A DNA stretch of 18,842 nucleotides from Bdellovibrionales bacterium (GTDB taxonomy: Bacteria > Bdellovibrionota > Bdellovibrionia > Bdellovibrionales > UBA1609), in assembly GCA_016716765.1 (NCBI GenBank), contig JADJVA010000023.1:1-18842 (forward strand), given 5' to 3'. Under the pieces are notes generated by a model. It was not told where the DNA came from and did no database searches. It saw nothing but the letters and a program-made list of their open reading frames with translations. Both the position numbers and the translations under genes were made by a program. Shown here in pieces: positions 1 to 9,347 of this stretch; the stretch's first letter is position 1; every line of letters begins with the position of its first letter.

Positions 1-850
1 TCTGCGCCTCATGGCGACAGGGTTTGCCTGTCGGCATACACCCTCAGCGGGTGTTCGGTTGTTCAGCGCCTGATGAGGACGCTGGTCATTGTAAAATTTG
101 AAGTAGTCCTCCAGTCCTGGGTAGGCCTGATCCAAGGTGTCATAAGCCTTCGGACACCTCCTCATGTATTTGACGGATCGCCATAACCGTTCCACAAAGA
201 TATTGTCATGCGCCCGTCCCCGCCCATCCAGCTGATCTGAATCCCGGCTTGTGCCAGACGCCCGGAGAAGGCCAGACTGGTAAATTGTGTCCCCTGATCC
301 GTGTTGAAGATGATGGGCTGGCTCTGCCCCAGCGCCTCCTCCAAGCACTCGGCAAAACGGGTTTCCAAAGTGTACTACAGCCGCCACGCCAAGACCTTGC
401 GGCTGTACCCGTCCGGATCGCCGCCAAGTACACGAACCCGCCCGGCACATGGATGAGGTGATATCCGTACTCCATACCCGATCGGGCACCGTCACGGTCA
501 CCCCTCGCAGCAGGTAGGGTAGACCTGAGACCGGATCGGGCGTCACATGCCGCCGGCTTCGGGTAAATCGCCTGCAATCCCATCTCGGCCATCAACCGGA
601 TCACCCGCTTACGGTTGACCGGATAGCCGCGCGCCGCAACACCGCCGTCATCCGCCGACCCCGTAAAACGGATGAGCCGTATATTCTGATCAATCCGCCG
701 GCGCAGTTCCTGATTCAGCCCCGCTTCCGGGAACCGGTGATGCATACCAACCGCTCCGCGACAGACCCAGCAGATGGCACTGGGCCACTAGCGAGACCTC
801 GGGGTCCCGGTTGATCCAGCCGCGCCCCTCACCCCCTTAGTGGGTTCAGT
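1..850 (-). pseudogene. IS3-family transposase orfB (DDE integrase), multiply frameshifted
   Basis: Pieces of an rve-type integrase can be read in changing frames on the minus strand. They are NRKRVIRLMAEMGLQAIYPK (about 560-620), WSTDIT with the first catalytic Asp (about 455-475), NTDQGTQFTSLAF with the second Asp (about 260-300), FVERLWRS with the catalytic Glu region (about 180-200, here out of frame), and YNDQRPHQALNNRTP near the C-terminus (about 50-95). All three acidic residues exist in the DNA, but no single frame joins them. The C-terminus is clipped by the window edge. Confidence 0.75.
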
Positions 851-1119
851 CCGGACTTTTTCAACCCACTCCAGTTGGACTTGCAACCGCCCAATCTGAC
901 CATACAGCGCCTCGACCTCCTGACCCTCGTCGGGGCGGCGTCGGCCCGTTTGCATTCCGAACAGTGCCTTCAATCCCTCTGGGCTTCCCGCTTCCAAGTG
1001 GTCACCGGTTTTGGATGGACCTCGGGACCCCGGGCAATCTCGTTGACCGTCTTGCGACCCGCCAACGCGTCCATCGCAACCTGGGCCTTGAACTCAGCAC
1101 TGAAAACTTTCCTCTGCAT
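800..1119 (-). pseudogene. IS3-family transposase orfA (HTH subunit), frameshifted
   Basis: A minus-strand ATG at 1119 follows a good ribosome-binding site (GAGGTGGCGAG). The first 49 codons encode a Tnp_1/IS3 orfA-type helix-turn-helix start (MQRKVFSAEFKAQVAMDALA, then KTVNEIA and VTTWKRE) and hit a stop. The protein continues in another frame from about 985 (EGLKALFG, then a leucine-zipper-like segment GQEVEALYGQIGRLQVQLEW). A single base change near 975-985 explains the break. The product would bind the IS ends. It is not functional as written. Confidence 0.75.
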
Positions 1120-1192
1120 CTCGCCACCTCTTCCTCAGATGTCTTACGTTGCAGAGTACCACCTTATTTGCCTGTCCGAAATTTGGGGTCCA

Positions 1193-2055
1193 TTATTCCG
1201 CAAGGCTCTGCGCTGATGGATTTTATTGCTGAAATGGTTTGGGGTTATGCCGATCTTCAAATTGTTAAGAGGAAAATCAACAAAACACCGGTAACAGATT
1301 ATTTTATTCTTCATATTCGTGACGACTATCGGATATTTGTTAACAATCTTCGCTTGATGGCGCTCTCATACTAAAGCTACTTACGGAAACAACGATTTCA
1401 TTAGGGCTAAAGCTTAATCCTTCCAAAACCAAAGCTAGTGACGATGTTGTTCGGGCATCGATCAAGGCAGATAAGATTGCATGGCTCAATCGGGAAAAAA
1501 GAGCTAGAAGTTTACAGAAGAATCTTCTAATTATTCACGATCACGCACTTCAGTTTCCAAATTCTGGAAGTCTGCACGTCGCATTGAAGGTAGAGTATCA
1601 TAAACGGCTTTCAAAATTTAAGATTATTAGAGAGCGTAACATTCCTTTGATCGCGATCTTGATTGATATTGCCTACCGCAATCCGAGAACTTATTCGGTG
1701 TGCTCCGCAATACTCAGCAAATTATTGAGCTTCCTAGATGCGCCGGAAATAAACAAATAATCAACAAAATTAAATAAGTTCTACAGATACCAAATACGGA
1801 CACATAAAATCTGAAGCAACGTGTAACCTTTCCTGTCAATAAGGGAATTGATTCATGACGAGCCGTTGTGCAGACTTGTAGCTGGTAATGCAGAAAAATT
1901 TGGAATATTGATTGGATAACATCCTGTGACCTTAAACAAGCGGTAGATGCAAAAAGATAATCGACGGCACGATTTTTGAATGGGATTGAGCCAATCATTC
2001 CATCGGGGAGATCGATTTGTTTATAGAAAAGACTTTGAATGATTATTACGAATGA
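1193..2055 (+). pseudogene. Reverse transcriptase (defence-type), C-terminal part, truncated by IS3 and frameshifted
   Basis: Reads into an RNA-directed DNA polymerase immediately after the IS3 end. RT block 4 is IPQGSALMDFIAEM (from 1195). Block 5 is HIRDDYRIFVNN (about 1312-1347), and block 6 is SLGLKLNPSKTK (about 1406-1441). After a first break at about 1348 one frame stays open to the stop at 1758-1760. The C-terminal domain continues in further frames to a stop at 2053-2055, ending IGEIDLFIEKTLNDYYE. The N-terminal fingers were lost to IS3 insertion. The catalytic box reads IRDD instead of YxDD, but losing a G and gaining a T around 1312-1317 would turn an original RYRDD into HIRDD. There is no nearby msr/msd-like or group II intron structure, so an Abi/DRT-like defence RT is more likely than a retron or intron RT. 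It lies 82 bp upstream of pglZ on the same strand, probably the same operon. Confidence 0.8.
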
Positions 2056-3797
2056 CTATCCAATTGGAAATCCTGGGAAGGACCAGCCTCACCCAAAAAT
2101 TTCTACGAAAAAAAACCATCGGGCAAGGAGATGACTCATGAGGGTGATGGAATACCTCTGCAAAATGGTTCGCTCCGCTGCCGTTCATAACCCTGAAGCC
2201 CAAGTAGCGCCCACCTGTATTATCTGGCCAGATAAAGAACGCCAATGGGAAGCAATAATTTCGCGTTTGTCAAATCGAAATCCCGGAACTATCACTCTAG
2301 GTGATTACGCCCGACAAGCGTACTGGCCTGCTATCTGGCTTCGGTGCGTCATTTCAGGCAAGGTACGAGTGCGTTATCCCCCAAGATAAAACGCCAGTCT
2401 TTTACCTACCCGGTGTTAGCCGTCAAGATTTGCGCGCGGTGGAAAGCTGCCCGGATTACCTAAAACCATTAGCCGAATTGCAATATCGCGGTGTGATCTG
2501 GTCCCAACTCAATGCAAAGGACTGGACAATTTTTGCGTTTCTAAAGTCGGATCAAGGTGGTCTCGGGTTAGATGAGCCCAAGACAACGAGACAAAGAACG
2601 CTATGCAGCTTGCCTTATGTCGCATCCTGGATGAAGAGATCGATTTGCTCAAGGGAAAACACCTCGACAAGGACTATTTCAACACCTTGCTTACCGGTGG
2701 CGATCCAGCACGAGATGTCCTTCAATGGCTAGACCAGGCGGAAGTTTTTCGCACGAGTCGAGGTGATAATGAGTGGAAGGCGTTCATCGAAATTTGCAAT
2801 CACAACTTGCCTTCAATCCGCAAAATGCCGGTGCCCTTGCAGGGGCAAACCAAACTTGCTACTCATGAAGGCCCTTGGAAGGCGGTATGGGAGAGATTTT
2901 GGGAAGCTCCAAAACGATATCCAAACATTCCTAACCAGATTCGCAAGTGTAAAGCGCCCATCTTCGATCTTTTTTCTGGCCCTGAAACTTATGGCGGCTG
3001 GCCCCAGTGGAATGATGCTCAAGAGGATGAGCTACGCCGGGCGTTGGTAGCACTAAGTAATATGCCCTCCCATGATGCTCGTAAACAGATCATAGAACTA
3101 TCAAAGCGACATTCCAGTAGACAACAGCTTATCTGGGCTGAATTGGGTGAAGCTTCTTTAGCCCTTGCCTTAGAACCCTTGACAATCCTAGCTGAAATAT
3201 CAGCAAGTGCTCTTGCTGCCGGCTCTATTGAGGAGCTTACCGCTGGATATAGTAATTTCGGGTGGCGTGCTGATGACGCAGTTGTTCGAGCGCTTGCTTG
3301 CGTAGAAAAGCAGGAGGATTTAGCAGCAGTCGCTACGGCGCTCCGCTCAATTTATCTTCCTTGGGCTGAAGAATCCGCGCGGTATTTGCAGAGGCTTGTT
3401 GGTGAGCTTGGCTATCCTGTGGAACAGCATCTACCTCTAAAATCGCTGCATACACAGATAGGGAATGTGTCCTATTTGTCGATGGTCTTCGTTTCGATGT
3501 TGCTAAGCGACTGATAGAAATTCTTAGTGCTGTGGGATGTGAAGTTGAAGAAAGAATTTCCGGGCTGCACTACCAAGCGTTACTGCACAGGCAAAGCTGC
3601 TGTAACGCCTGTGAAAGACAAGATTACTGGCAATGCAGCTAACGCCGATTTTGAACCCTGTGTAGCTAATACAGGTCAATCTCTCAAGGTGGCTACCACC
3701 TCAAGAAACTACTTACCGATTCTGGTTGGGAGATTCTGGAACGCTCAGCTAACGGTAGTGGAAGTGGTAATGCGTGGTGTGAGTTTGGCGATATTGA

Positions 3798-3806
3798 CCA
3801 TGAAGG
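3798..3806 (+). repeat. Target-site duplication, left copy (CCATGAAGG)
   Basis: A 9-bp direct repeat flanks the IS4-family element. It is identical to 5239-5247, and 9 bp is in the usual size range for IS4-family targets. Confidence 0.93.
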
Positions 3807-3824
3807 CAATAGTGTTCGGCACAC

Positions 3825-5057
3825 TTATTGGGTAGACAAAATGATGTCTCGATGTTCATCAGTCATTGGATGAAGTAATAAATTTTTAATACAGATTAAC
3901 CAGTGAATAGAAATTTTCCACAATTTTTTCAATTTAGATCCAAGAAAAGAAACCAAACTGTATTCTACGGGCAATCGAGAACTTCCTGTTTTCCGTAAAT
4001 GATCTTCTTTCTTTGAAGAGGAATCTTTTAAAACTCGCAGGGCTTCTTTTTGGCTTTCTTGCTCTTTAACAAGCGTTTGCTTAAAGTAAATTAAAAGAAC
4101 GTAAACAATTAAATAAATGTAAAATTGAATTTTGACTCCATTCGGTTCGTGGTTCCACAAATGGAGGGCATCCAGTGTTCGCTTTATACCCCTGAAAAAT
4201 AACTCTACTTGCCAGCGATAAGCATAAAGAATAATGATCTCACTGGTCTTTAAATCCAAACGATTTGTAGTCATTCGATACCATTCACCAAAAACATAAA
4301 AACAAACTAAACGATAAGTCACTTTCGATTTATCACCTGAAAAAATAACGAGCGCATCGGTGACTTCTGAAAGGTAAAAGTTCCATGATTCGGGAATATT
4401 CACCTCAAGTACCGTTTGAATAGATGCTCGCATATTGTAGCGAATACAGGTAATAAAAAACGCTTGCTTTTCCGTAACTCGTTGAAAAATATCAAAAGAA
4501 AGATAACCCCGGTCCGTGATAGAGGTCACCCCAGCTTCCAGCAATTCCATGAACACTTTTCGCTCGGAATAATTCGCTTCACTACTAATAAATTGTACAG
4601 GAATCATGCGATTAAGTTCATAAGCTAAATGCATCTTCAAAGCTTGGCACGTGGAAGTATATTTGGCCCATTCCATGTTTTTAAATGCAGGAAATAACGA
4701 ACCATCCAACAATATGAAACGCCCTAACGTTCTTATCTCAAGAAGATCTTTAATCTCAATGATTTCTATTAATTTAGCAAAAATACGCTGAAATACCTCT
4801 GGCTTATACCGTGAAAATGCTTCCGAATACATCGATGGCGATGCTAAAACAAAACCGAGCTTTTTTAAATCAGGATTTGTTTTTATTTCTGTGATTAGCA
4901 AACGAATCGATTGGGTTTTATTCATCACTGCATCAATCAGACTCACCATAAAATAGTACAGTGATAGCTTGTAAAGCTTCTCATCATTTTTAAGCGATTC
5001 TATTTCTTCCTTAATGAATAGAATCACCGGTTCAATAATCTTTTCAAAAGTCAGCAT
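3825..5057 (-). CDS. IS4-family DDE transposase, intact
   Basis: A 410-residue protein, a normal length for IS4-family transposases. Catalytic features are FILLDGSLFPAF (first Asp, about residue 118), SITDRGYLSF (second Asp, about 183) and the family signature YAYRWQVELFFRGIK (Y-x2-R-x3-E-x6-K, about 285-299), which holds the catalytic Glu. It catalyses cut-and-paste transposition of the surrounding element. The stop codon lies inside the left terminal repeat. No strong ribosome-binding site is seen before ATG 5057. The leader upstream folds into nested hairpins. It has no frame breaks over 1.2 kb, unlike the host gene on either side. Confidence 0.93.
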   Translation of the reverse strand: MLTFEKIIEPVILFIKEEIESLKNDEKLYKLSLYYFMVSLIDAVMNKTQSIRLLITEIKTNPDLKKLGFVLASPSMYSEAFSRYKPEVFQRIFAKLIEIIEIKDLLEIRTLGRFILLDGSLFPAFKNMEWAKYTSTCQALKMHLAYELNRMIPVQFISSEANYSERKVFMELLEAGVTSITDRGYLSFDIFQRVTEKQAFFITCIRYNMRASIQTVLEVNIPESWNFYLSEVTDALVIFSGDKSKVTYRLVCFYVFGEWYRMTTNRLDLKTSEIIILYAYRWQVELFFRGIKRTLDALHLWNHEPNGVKIQFYIYLIVYVLLIYFKQTLVKEQESQKEALRVLKDSSSKKEDHLRKTGSSRLPVEYSLVSFLGSKLKKLWKISIHWLICIKNLLLHPMTDEHRDIILSTQ

Positions 5058-5078
5058 AGTTTCATTTCATCAGAGGGT

Positions 5079-5152
5079 ACTGCCCACCTAGGTGACTCGC
5101 TTCCTCTACCCCAGTCGTCGCTGGATTAAACTAGAGTCCTGAGGCAGGCAGT
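5079..5152 (-). other. Nested hairpin in the transposase leader
   Basis: Three nested pairings occupy the 5' untranslated leader of the IS4 transposase: ACTGCC (5079-5084) with GGCAGT (5147-5152), GACTC (5094-5098) with GAGTC (5134-5138), and CCAG (5111-5114) with CTGG (5121-5124). The start codon is 22 bases further downstream. A structured leader that blocks translation of transcripts entering from outside is known in IS10/IS50. That role here is inference. Confidence 0.45.
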
Positions 5153-5238
5153 GAATTGTGATTTCACATAACAACTTGATTACAAATTAGAAAATTATAT
5201 CCTAAAGTTAACAGCAATTGCTATGCCGAACACTATTG

Positions 5239-5247
5239 CCATGAAGG
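5239..5247 (+). repeat. Target-site duplication, right copy (CCATGAAGG)
   Basis: Perfect copy of 3798-3806, immediately after the right terminal repeat of the IS4-family element. pglZ coding sequence resumes within it. Confidence 0.93.
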
Positions 5248-5912
5248 CCATGATCGCGGTTGGAAACTAGCAAAATATGTCGAGAGCATGTTGAGCGAGA
5301 TCCGGGAGCGGGTTCTTCAGCTTTTCAGGGCGGGATGGAAGAGTATTCGTATAGTTACAGATCATGGCTGGCTTTTGTTGCCCTGGCGGCTTACCGAAAA
5401 TGAACTTACCCAGTGCGCTTTCCGATAATACATGGGGCGCTGTGCTGTCATTAAACCGGGTGCAGTTACCGAAGAGCGTATGTATCCTGGTATTGGAATC
5501 AGGATCAGCACTTCGCCCTAGCTGACGGTATTAGTTGCTTCCGTAAAGGTGAGGAATATGCGCATGGAGGTCTGAGCTTTCAAGAATGTCTTACATTAGA
5601 ATTAAGTATTCATCCAAGGAGTTCTGATATACCAGGGGTATCCGTTGAAGTTGCCGATGTTGTCTGGAAAGGATTGCGGTGTACTATTGTAGTGGAAGGG
5701 CAAATCACGAGGCTAAGTGTTGATGTTCGCACACAGCCAGGTAATGCCTCATCGAGCGTGGTTGTAAGCGCAAAGACTATAAAAGAAAATGGGGCAGCTT
5801 CCGTAGTTGTTGAGAATGAAGAACTAGAAGGAACTGATGCTACTGTTGTAATACTTAACTCGAATGGAGAGCTAGTTGCCCAGATAGCTACAGTTATTGG
5901 TGGGGGTCATAA

Positions 5913-7961
5913 GTGATTGAATTGGACTCGATAGATAAAAAATTAGCTTCCTCCCTAGAAGGATATTTAGTTCGCAAAGACTTGGTCAGGACCTTCAGCC
6001 GCCAGTTTCCGGTGCCAACCTATGTGGTTGAATTCCTACTAGGGCGTTATTGCGCAAGCATTGATGAAGATGAAATCCAAGAAGGGCTTGAGATTGTTGA
6101 GCGACAACTTAAGTCACGTACCGTTAAGGCTGGTGAGGAAGAACTTTTTTAAGTCTAAGGCTTTTTAGGGATGGAGAGGTAAAGCTCATTGATATAATTA
6201 CAGCCCGATTGGATCAAAAGACAGATTCATATATTGCAACCCTTCCAAGTTTGATGCTTACAGATGTAAGAATTGGCCCAGACTTGGTCAATCAGCATGA
6301 GAGAATGCTGACAGGTGGATTTTATGCTGAAATCAGTCTTCGTTATGATTCAGCGATTGCTCAAGAAAAGAAAGGCCGTCCTTTTGGAATAGAAGGTTTA
6401 CGCGAAATTCAGCTCTCGAAACGGGATGTCTTAGATATTCTCTCAGAAGCACGTACAAGTTTTTCCACTGAAGAGTGGAAAGGCTTGTTACTGCGCAGTA
6501 TCGGAATCGAGCCGCTGTCTCTTTCTGATCGGCAGAAGAACGCTTTCTTACTACGTATGGTACCGTTCGTTGAACGCAACTATAATTTAGTAGAATTGGG
6601 TCCGCGTGGTACTGGAAAGAGTCACCTGTTCCAGCAAATATCGCCTTATGCGCATTTGATTTCAGGCGGTAAAGCTACGGTAGCTAAGATGTTTGTCAAT
6701 AATTCGACTGGTCAGCGTGGGCTAGTTTGTCAGTATGACGTTGTCTGCTTTGATGAGGTATCTGGCATTTCCTTCGACCAGAAGGATGGCGTTAACATCA
6801 TGAAAGGCTACATGGAATCTGGTGAATTCAGCCGGGGCAAGGAAAGTATCAGGCTGATGGTAGCTTAGTGCTGGTCGGAAACTTTGAGGTAGACGTTGAG
6901 CATCAGCAACGCATCGGTCATCTCTTCGGCCCGATGCCACCCGAAATGAAAGATGATACAGCTTTCATGGATCGCATCCATGCTTATCTACCTGGTTGGG
7001 ATATACCAAAAATTAGCAAAGAACTTCTCACTAACCATTTTGGTCTTGTCAGTGATTTTTTGTCTGAGTGTTGGAGTCAGCTACGTAATCAAAGCCGAAT
7101 ATCACAACTTCAAAACCGCATATTCTTTGGTGGGGCGCTAAGTGGTCGTGATACCAATGCAGTAAATAAAACCATCAGTGGACTTCTGAAGTTGCTTTAT
7201 CCAGATAGTAGTGTTTCCATCCCTGATGAAGAAATTGAATGGGCAGTCAGGATTGCATTGGAATCAAGGAGGCGTGTTAAAGAACAGCAGAAGCGAATTG
7301 GAGCAGCAGAATTTCGCAACACTCATTTTAGCTATGTTATGGGCGCTGATGGTGTTGAAAAATTTGTTTCCACACCAGAGTTGCATAGCGAAAATAGTGT
7401 TAGCGCTGATCCACTAGAACCTGGCCAAGTGTGGACGATTAGTCCTGGTGGAGTAGATGATCACTCTGGCCTTTACCGTATCGAAGTTAACGAAGGTCCT
7501 GGTTCAGGTGTAAAGGTTCTCAATAAACCGATTCCTCCAGCGTTTCGTGAGAGTGTTAGTTTTGCAGAGGCCAATCTCAATGCTCGATCAATGCAGTTAG
7601 TCGGTGATAAAGACCCTAGACAACACGAATTCACAATTCAACTGCGGGCTTTTGATACATCTAAGTCGGGTGCTAAACTTGGTATCTCTGTGCTAATTGC
7701 TCTATGTACTGCTTTATTAAAAAAGAGTGTTAGAGGAGGACTGATTGTTGTTGGTGAAATAAACCTTGGGGGTTCCATAGAGTCCCTTCATAACCCAATT
7801 AATATAGCCGAAATTGCGATTGAAAAGGGGCTACTTCGCTGCTCATGCCCGTTGCATGTCGCCGGCAGCTTTTCGAACTATCTGATGATATGGCTACAAA
7901 GCTTGACATCCAATTTTACTTAGATGCCCGTGAGGCTTTGCTGAAAGCAATTATTGAATAG
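5913..7961 (+). pseudogene. brxL: BREX Lon-like AAA+ protein BrxL, frameshifted
   Basis: The last core gene of BREX type 1 loci; BrxL is an AAA+ protein with a C-terminal Lon-like domain. It starts at GTG 5913, overlapping the pglZ stop (GTGA). The first 79 codons (YLVRKDLVRTFSRQFPVPTY, EFLLGRYCAS) stop early because of T6 (6145-6150) and T5 (6162-6166) runs; with one T fewer in each the frame continues into VKLIDIITARLDQK. The AAA+ core has Walker A GPRGTGKSH (about 6600-6625) and Walker B VVCFDEVSGI. A break at about 6850 (one C missing) and another in the G4 run at 7827-7830 are likewise single-base. The repaired frame ends at TAG 7959-7961, giving about 680 residues, the normal BrxL length. 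The Lon-like domain (FTIQLRAFDTSKSGAKLGIS, VVGEINLGGSIE) is present; its protease serine is not clear. Confidence 0.92.
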
Positions 7962-8130
7962 GCTGATTGCCTCTCTCTCATGGCGTGCAAACGATCATGC
8001 AGCAGAGTGTGCTTGCAGCTTCTTTTCAAGTTCCTCATCGGTTATCCTCACCAATGACCGTCCTCATAAAGTGCGAACCCTAAAATTATTTTCGGTGACT
8101 CTATCCCGAGAGCTTCCATGCGATGCAGGA
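7962..8130. other. Short region between brxL and the IS3 element, with the 3' end of the higA remnant
   Basis: No gene is seen in 7962-8040. From about 8047 to 8130 the minus strand continues the higA-like frame beyond the IS (LHRMEALGIESPK), then loses similarity to the family. No clear terminator follows brxL. Confidence 0.5.
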
Positions 8131-8169
8131 TGAGGTGCCCCTCGTTTTTCGCTTTCCAACAAGCCGCGC

Positions 8170-9061
8170 TTAAGCCGCCTTTGGGTGCTGATCGGGATAC
8201 TTGCAAACCCAGTCTTGAAGGAACTGAGTCGGCGAATTGTAGCCCAGCGTGGAGTGGCGGCGACTCCGGTTGTAGAACACTTCGATGTATTCGGAACAAA
8301 TCGGCTTCAGCGGCAGCCCGAGTCGCGTAGGTTGTGCCATGCACGCGCTCGTTTTTCAGGCTGTTGAAGAAGCTCTCGCTGGGCGCGTTATCCCAGCAGT
8401 TGCCCTTACGGCTCATTGAAGCGGTCATCCCGTAGTCGGCCCGCTTGGAACACAGAGCTTGGCTGGCGTATTGGCTGCCGCGATCACTGTGGAAGAGGAC
8501 GCCCGCAGGGAACTTACGCCGGAACCAGGCCATCGCCAGCGCGTCAGTGACGATGTCGGCGGTCATCCTGGGCTTGATCGACCAACCGACCATCTCGCGA
8601 TTGAACAGATCCAGTACGATAGCCAGGTACAGCCGCCTTCGCCGGTCTGGATAGAGGTAATGTCGCCGGTCCACACAGTTGGGCGCCATCGGGGTGAAGT
8701 TGCGAGCGAGCAGGTTCGGTGCCACCGGCATCGAGTGCTTAGAGTCGGTCGTGGCCTTGAAGCGCCGCTGGTAGCGCGCCCGGATACCGTGTTCACGCAT
8801 CAGCCGCTCAATGCGACTTAACCCGATACAGTGGCCCCGGCCCTGGAGTTCCCGGTGCATGCGCCGCGAGCCGTAGGCGGCCTTCACTTCGGCGTGGATA
8901 CTCTTCATCAACGCCACAGCCTGGGTGTCGCTCAGCCGGGTGGAGTCCGGTGTGCCGCCACGGCGCCAGGCGCGGTAGCCGCTGATACTGACCGCCAGCA
9001 CCTCGCACAGGTCGAGCAACGGATAGTGGCGGCGCTGCGCGTCGATCCAGGCGTACTTCAC
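8170..9061 (-). pseudogene. IS3-family transposase orfB (DDE integrase), frameshifted
   Basis: Begins at GTG 9061, overlapping the orfA stop, and carries the IS3 orfB layout. An N-terminal helical segment (MKYAWIDAQRRHYPL) leads to HTH_21 (YGSRRMHRELQGRGHCIGLS), then the rve core with LFHSDRGSQYAS (second Asp) and SRKGNCWDNAPSESFFNSLK (catalytic Glu). The first Asp lies in TGDITSIQTGEG, but that stretch (about 8640-8690) is out of frame in the long frame, so the encoded protein lacks it. A C inserted near 8290 shifts the C-terminus off the family ending (YIEVFYNR, HSTLGYNSP). The true stop is TAA at 8172-8170. The long frame otherwise reads through the IS end into host DNA. Confidence 0.85.
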
Positions 9062-9347
9062 AGCACATCCTTCGCAAAGTACGCCGTCGCTTTTTTTAGG
9101 AGGTCGACGTGCATCTTCAGCCGCACGTTCTCCGCGCGCAGCCGGGATAGCTCCATTTGTTCGGGCGTGATCGGCTTAGTGCCAGGGGCATTGAGCTTGC
9201 CCGCAGCCGAGGCCTTGACCCAGTTACGCAGCGTCTGCTCCACCAAGCCCAGCTCACGCGCACCAAGACCTACCCCAACCTCTTTGACCGCTTGACTGCC
9301 TGTTCCCTGAACTCGGCCGTGTACTCTTGCTTCAGTATCTTCTTCAC
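9058..9347 (-). pseudogene. IS3-family transposase orfA (HTH), one frameshift
   Basis: Starts at GTG 9347 (VKKILKQEYTAEFREQAVKR). Near 9290 the frame breaks, and the protein resumes as VKEVGVGLGARELGLVEQTL, then LRNWVKASAAGKLN and a coiled segment MELSRLRAENVRLKMHVDLL, ending at TGA 9060-9058. An A7 run close to the end (T7 at 9091-9097 on the plus strand) is placed so that a -1 slip fuses orfA to orfB, the normal way IS3 elements make their transposase. Confidence 0.82.
9091..9097 (-). promoter_or_regulatory. A7 programmed -1 frameshift site
   Basis: The minus strand reads CTA AAA AAA GCG. A -1 slip here gives AAA AAA AGC and joins orfA in frame to the orfB start region (CAVKYAWIDAQ). A_AAA_AAG-type slippery sites are the established mechanism for OrfAB synthesis in IS3-family elements. 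Confidence 0.75.

Larger units (their letters stand above)
1..1192 (-). mobile_element. IS3-family insertion sequence, decayed, clipped by window start
   Basis: The right-hand terminus reads TGGACCCCAAATTTCGGACA on the minus strand (ends at 1192), a typical IS3-family end. The other terminus lies outside the window. Inside are a recognisable orfA (HTH) and orfB (DDE integrase) on the minus strand, both broken by frameshifts. The element sits in the middle of a reverse-transcriptase gene: the first sequence outside it (from 1193) reads straight into an RT IPQGS motif. No target duplication can be tested because only one junction is present. Confidence 0.85.
3807..5238 (-). mobile_element. Complete IS4-family insertion sequence in pglZ
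   Basis: A 1432-bp element with terminal inverted repeats that begin CAATAGTGTTCGGCA at both ends (15 bp perfect, then partly conserved), flanked by a perfect 9-bp duplication (CCATGAAGG). It carries one intact minus-strand DDE transposase gene and a hairpin-rich 5' leader. Intact ends, an intact transposase and a perfect duplication indicate a recent insertion, probably still mobile. It lies inside pglZ in the opposite orientation. Confidence 0.95.
2138..5916 (+). pseudogene. pglZ: BREX phosphatase PglZ, interrupted by an IS4 element and frameshifted
   Basis: Alkaline-phosphatase-superfamily protein of BREX phage defence, most like the BREX type 1 PglZ 'type B' group. Start ATG 2138 is set by AAGGAG seven bases upstream. 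Pieces in order are VHNPEAQVAPTCIIWPDKER (N-terminus), VFYLPGVSRQDLRAVESC, AMQLALCRILDEEI through EWKAFIEICN, WRADDAVVRALACVEKQEDL, the metal-site segment CVLFVDGLRFDVAKRL (about 3468-3515), TPVKDKITGNAANADFEPC, and CEFGDIDHEG. The IS follows here, then HDRGWKLAKYVE, VTDHGW (about 5354), and the C-terminus GNASSSVVV to ATVIGGGHK. Removing the IS and one target duplication rejoins DHEG to HDRGW exactly. About ten further frame breaks are present, nearly all repairable by one base in a short homopolymer (for example near 2310, 2577, 3419, 3585, 3688, 5381, 5434, 5488). The gene ends in a GTGA overlap with brxL. Confidence 0.92.

Noticed and set aside
206..745. 179-codon minus-strand open frame
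   Set aside because: It is a mosaic of two frames of the IS3 orfB pseudogene; only its first third matches the transposase.
875..1374. Overlapping plus-strand open frames across the IS3 orfA and the RT junction
   Set aside because: They are antisense shadows of orfA; only the last part (from 1193) is real RT sequence.
1193..2055. Retron or group II intron assignment for the RT
   Set aside because: No msr/msd-like inverted repeats or intron domain V/VI structure were seen next to it, and the C-terminal region does not look like a maturase. The fingers are missing, so the exact RT class stays open.
5058..5075. CTGATGA...GAAAC on the minus strand, resembling the hammerhead ribozyme core
   Set aside because: Only three bases separate the two core strands, so no stem II can form, and no flanking stems I/III are evident. 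It is chance similarity just before the transposase start.
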